From Anaerorhabdus sp964386325 (GTDB lineage Bacteria; Bacillota_I; Bacilli_A; Erysipelotrichales; Erysipelotrichaceae), in NCBI GenBank assembly GCA_964386325.1, contig CAYLQY010000003.1:124001-188000 (forward strand): a stretch of DNA of 64,000 nt, given 5' to 3'. Made by a program: the position numbers and the translations under genes. This document shows, in pieces, positions 62,426-64,000 of the stretch. Position 1 is the first letter of the stretch, and each line of letters begins with the position of its first letter. The notes beneath the pieces are model-generated. The model searched no databases. It had not been told where the DNA came from and saw nothing but the letters and a program-made list of their open reading frames with translations.

Positions 62426-62784
62426 AACAAGAATTAATTTGTATAACTTGTCCTATTGGTTGTCATTTAACAGTAGATATTGAAAATGATGAAATATTAT
62501 CCGTTACTGGAAATACATGTCCAAGGGGTGTTGTATATGCTCAAAATGAATGCCTACATCCAGTACGAGTTCTTACTTCTACTGTTGTGATTCATCATGC
62601 ACTCTATCCACGACTACCCGTTGTTACAAGTCAACCTATTCCTAAAGAAATGCTATTTGATGTCATGAATGAAATAAATAAAGTAAGCGTTGAAGCACCT
62701 GTAATGACAAATGAAGTAATACTAAAGAATGTTTGTAATTTAGGTGTGGATATCATAGCATCAAGATCGATGAAAAAGATTTAA
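62422..62784 (+). CDS. DUF1667 cysteine-rich protein
   Basis: The 120-residue protein has four N-terminal cysteines in the DUF1667 order: CITCPIGC within the first 12 residues, then TCPRGVVYAQNEC at about residue 33. They probably bind an iron-sulfur cluster. The family occurs with the GlpA-like and FAD oxidoreductase genes in anaerobes, as here. A role as electron transfer subunit of the G3P dehydrogenase complex is inferred. Its ATG overlaps the stop of the preceding gene. Confidence 0.88.
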   Translation: MKQELICITCPIGCHLTVDIENDEILSVTGNTCPRGVVYAQNECLHPVRVLTSTVVIHHALYPRLPVVTSQPIPKEMLFDVMNEINKVSVEAPVMTNEVILKNVCNLGVDIIASRSMKKI

Positions 62785-62804
62785 TTATTGGGAGATATGA
62801 GCGA

Positions 62805-63989
62805 ATGGAACAATTATTTAGTGCATCAATAGGTACTTCTTTACGATATATAAGATTAGCAAAAGGGTATACTTTGAAAGAAGTATCAAAAGAAATTGGT
62901 ATTTCAACACAATATCTTGCAGAAATTGAACGATGCGATAAATCAGTATCTTATTCTTATGTGAATAAGATACTGAAATTTTATAAAATTGATTACAAAT
63001 ATAATAAAGAAGATTTTTATAGTGGAAAAGAAAGACTTGAGAATTGTATTCATCAAATACTTTATGAAAATTTTGAATTTGAAGAAGAGGCTTTTAGTCT
63101 TGAGAATTTTTCGGCAGGATTTATTTATGATTTAATTGGTGACTTATTAAAAAAAGCTTTTCTTGCTCATAATTTTGATGATTTTGAATTTGCTTCTTCG
63201 CTATTTGAAACACAAATCTTACTATTTCCAGATTTAGGTAGTTCATGTTATTACTTTGTCAAAGGACTTTATAATGAGTCTAAGAAAAAAAACATAGAGG
63301 CAAGAGAAAACTATAGTAAAGCATTGCTATTAATGGGGGAAGATAGGATGATTGAACCATTAATTCGTGCAAACTTGAGCGCTAATTACTTGAAACTCAA
63401 AAATCCTTTAGAAGCTGCTAAGGAAACAATTGTTACGATTAAAATATCACAAGAACGTGGAATATTTAAATTAGCTACAATAATGAATATGAACTTGGGG
63501 ATTGTGTTTTGTTATTTGAAACAACATCAAGAAGCAATTAAGCAGTTTGAAAGAACATTGGTAATCGCTAAAAGATGTAAATTCAAAGACATAGAAGAAA
63601 AAATTAGTATTAATATGTGTTTAGCAACACTCTGTTTAGAAAAATATAAAGATGCAGCACAAATGGCGAGAGAGCTTCAAAAAAAATATCCAGAATACAC
63701 TGAACTTGAATTTTCATTTGTTTTTTCTAATTTAATGCAAGGAATTTCAGTTCAGTATAATAAGAATTCTAGGTTATTGAAAACTCATGTCAAATGCATT
63801 AATTTAATTAGTAATCATGCAAGTAAAGAGGTAGATGTTTTGTATGATGAGTCTTTAAAAATCTTGAAAAGTATAGAAGATGATTACTTTTTAAAACTGG
63901 TTCTATTAAGAGCACTTATCAATATTTTTGAAAAAAAGAAAAACTATGATAAAGCATTTACTCTTCTTAGTTATTATCAAAACACATAA
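62805..63989 (+). CDS. HTH-TPR transcriptional regulator (Rgg/RRNPP-like)
   Basis: The 394-residue protein begins with a Cro/C1 helix-turn-helix (LRYIRLAKGYTLKEVSKEIG, STQYLAEIERCDKSVSYSYV) and continues with helical repeats resembling TPR units (residues 150 to 300, for example EAIKQFERTLVIAKRCKF). This is the layout of Rgg/PlcR-type regulators that bind short peptides. GGGAG precedes the ATG, 20 bases after DUF1667, so it may be read from the glp operon. Whether it senses a peptide or another signal is unknown. No peptide pheromone gene is visible before the window ends. Confidence 0.8.
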   Translation: MEQLFSASIGTSLRYIRLAKGYTLKEVSKEIGISTQYLAEIERCDKSVSYSYVNKILKFYKIDYKYNKEDFYSGKERLENCIHQILYENFEFEEEAFSLENFSAGFIYDLIGDLLKKAFLAHNFDDFEFASSLFETQILLFPDLGSSCYYFVKGLYNESKKKNIEARENYSKALLLMGEDRMIEPLIRANLSANYLKLKNPLEAAKETIVTIKISQERGIFKLATIMNMNLGIVFCYLKQHQEAIKQFERTLVIAKRCKFKDIEEKISINMCLATLCLEKYKDAAQMARELQKKYPEYTELEFSFVFSNLMQGISVQYNKNSRLLKTHVKCINLISNHASKEVDVLYDESLKILKSIEDDYFLKLVLLRALINIFEKKKNYDKAFTLLSYYQNT

Positions 63990-64000
63990 TCACAAGATTT

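Noticed and set aside
1..64000. CRISPR arrays
   Set aside because: No regularly spaced direct repeats of suitable size were seen, and no cas-like gene is present.

Overview
The window is a chromosomal segment of a low-GC, Gram-positive-type anaerobe. The evidence is strong AGGAGG-type ribosome binding sites, many short intergenic gaps, lipoproteins with lipobox signals, LytTR/GHKL two-component genes, mannose-class PTS genes under sigma-54/LevR control, CcpA-like cre sites, and oxygen-independent flavin/iron-sulfur enzymes. UGA is not read as Trp. The gene mix would fit an Erysipelotrichia-like Firmicute, but that placement is inference and cannot be proved from this sequence.

Layout. 1-2107: a two-gene minus-strand unit (unknown membrane-anchored protein and a phosphodiester glycosidase), then a tRNA-Glu/tRNA-Trp pair with its own promoter and terminator. 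2108-7600: a very A/T-rich accessory island directly behind the tRNAs. It holds a frameshifted pseudogene, a two-gene Hachiman-type phage defence system (HamA nuclease, HamB helicase) and a decayed IS1595-family transposase. 7577-19036: a nucleoside salvage region. One unit (GNAT, ribokinase, nucleoside hydrolase, DcuC-family carrier, LacI regulator) sits behind a promoter with two matching operators and a cre site. A second unit (IclR regulator, BMP lipoprotein, ABC ATPase, two permeases, uridine phosphorylase-type enzyme) imports and phosphorolyses nucleosides. 19038-25130: two MerR regulators, a Nudix hydrolase, a secreted flavinylated fumarate-reductase-like lipoprotein behind a 19-bp-spacer MerR-type promoter, an alkylation-repair pair (AlkA-like, Ogt) and a thioredoxin-like lipoprotein.

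25383-34540: an orphan AgrC-like kinase with an unknown partner, a Gfo/Idh/MocA oxidoreductase, a complete LytTR/GHKL two-component pair, an APC permease with an amidohydrolase, and a membrane-anchored phosphoesterase. 34952-44432: a c-di-GMP phosphodiesterase with a degenerate GGDEF domain, a BlaI repressor with an unusual M56-M23 fusion peptidase, small ArsC/nitroreductase/DUF1905 genes, purC, an aldehyde dehydrogenase and a TspO-like membrane protein. 44432-51119: a compact sigma-54 circuit, with rpoN, a divergent LevR-type activator, a textbook -24/-12 promoter and mannose-class PTS IIB-IIC-IID genes with no IIA. 51222-58153: assorted small genes (GNAT, CorA, DUF1003, XRE, ArsR-like regulator with an alpha/beta hydrolase, GH13 glucosidase). 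58239-63989: a glycerol catabolic operon (GlpK, an FAD/[2Fe-2S] G3P dehydrogenase-like protein, a second FAD oxidoreductase, DUF1667) ending in an HTH-TPR regulator.

The most notable items are the Hachiman island, the sigma-54 promoter folded into a terminator hairpin, the BlaI/M56-M23 pair, the flavinylated surface reductase with its MerR switch, and the 36-bp perfect palindrome at the nucleoside promoter.
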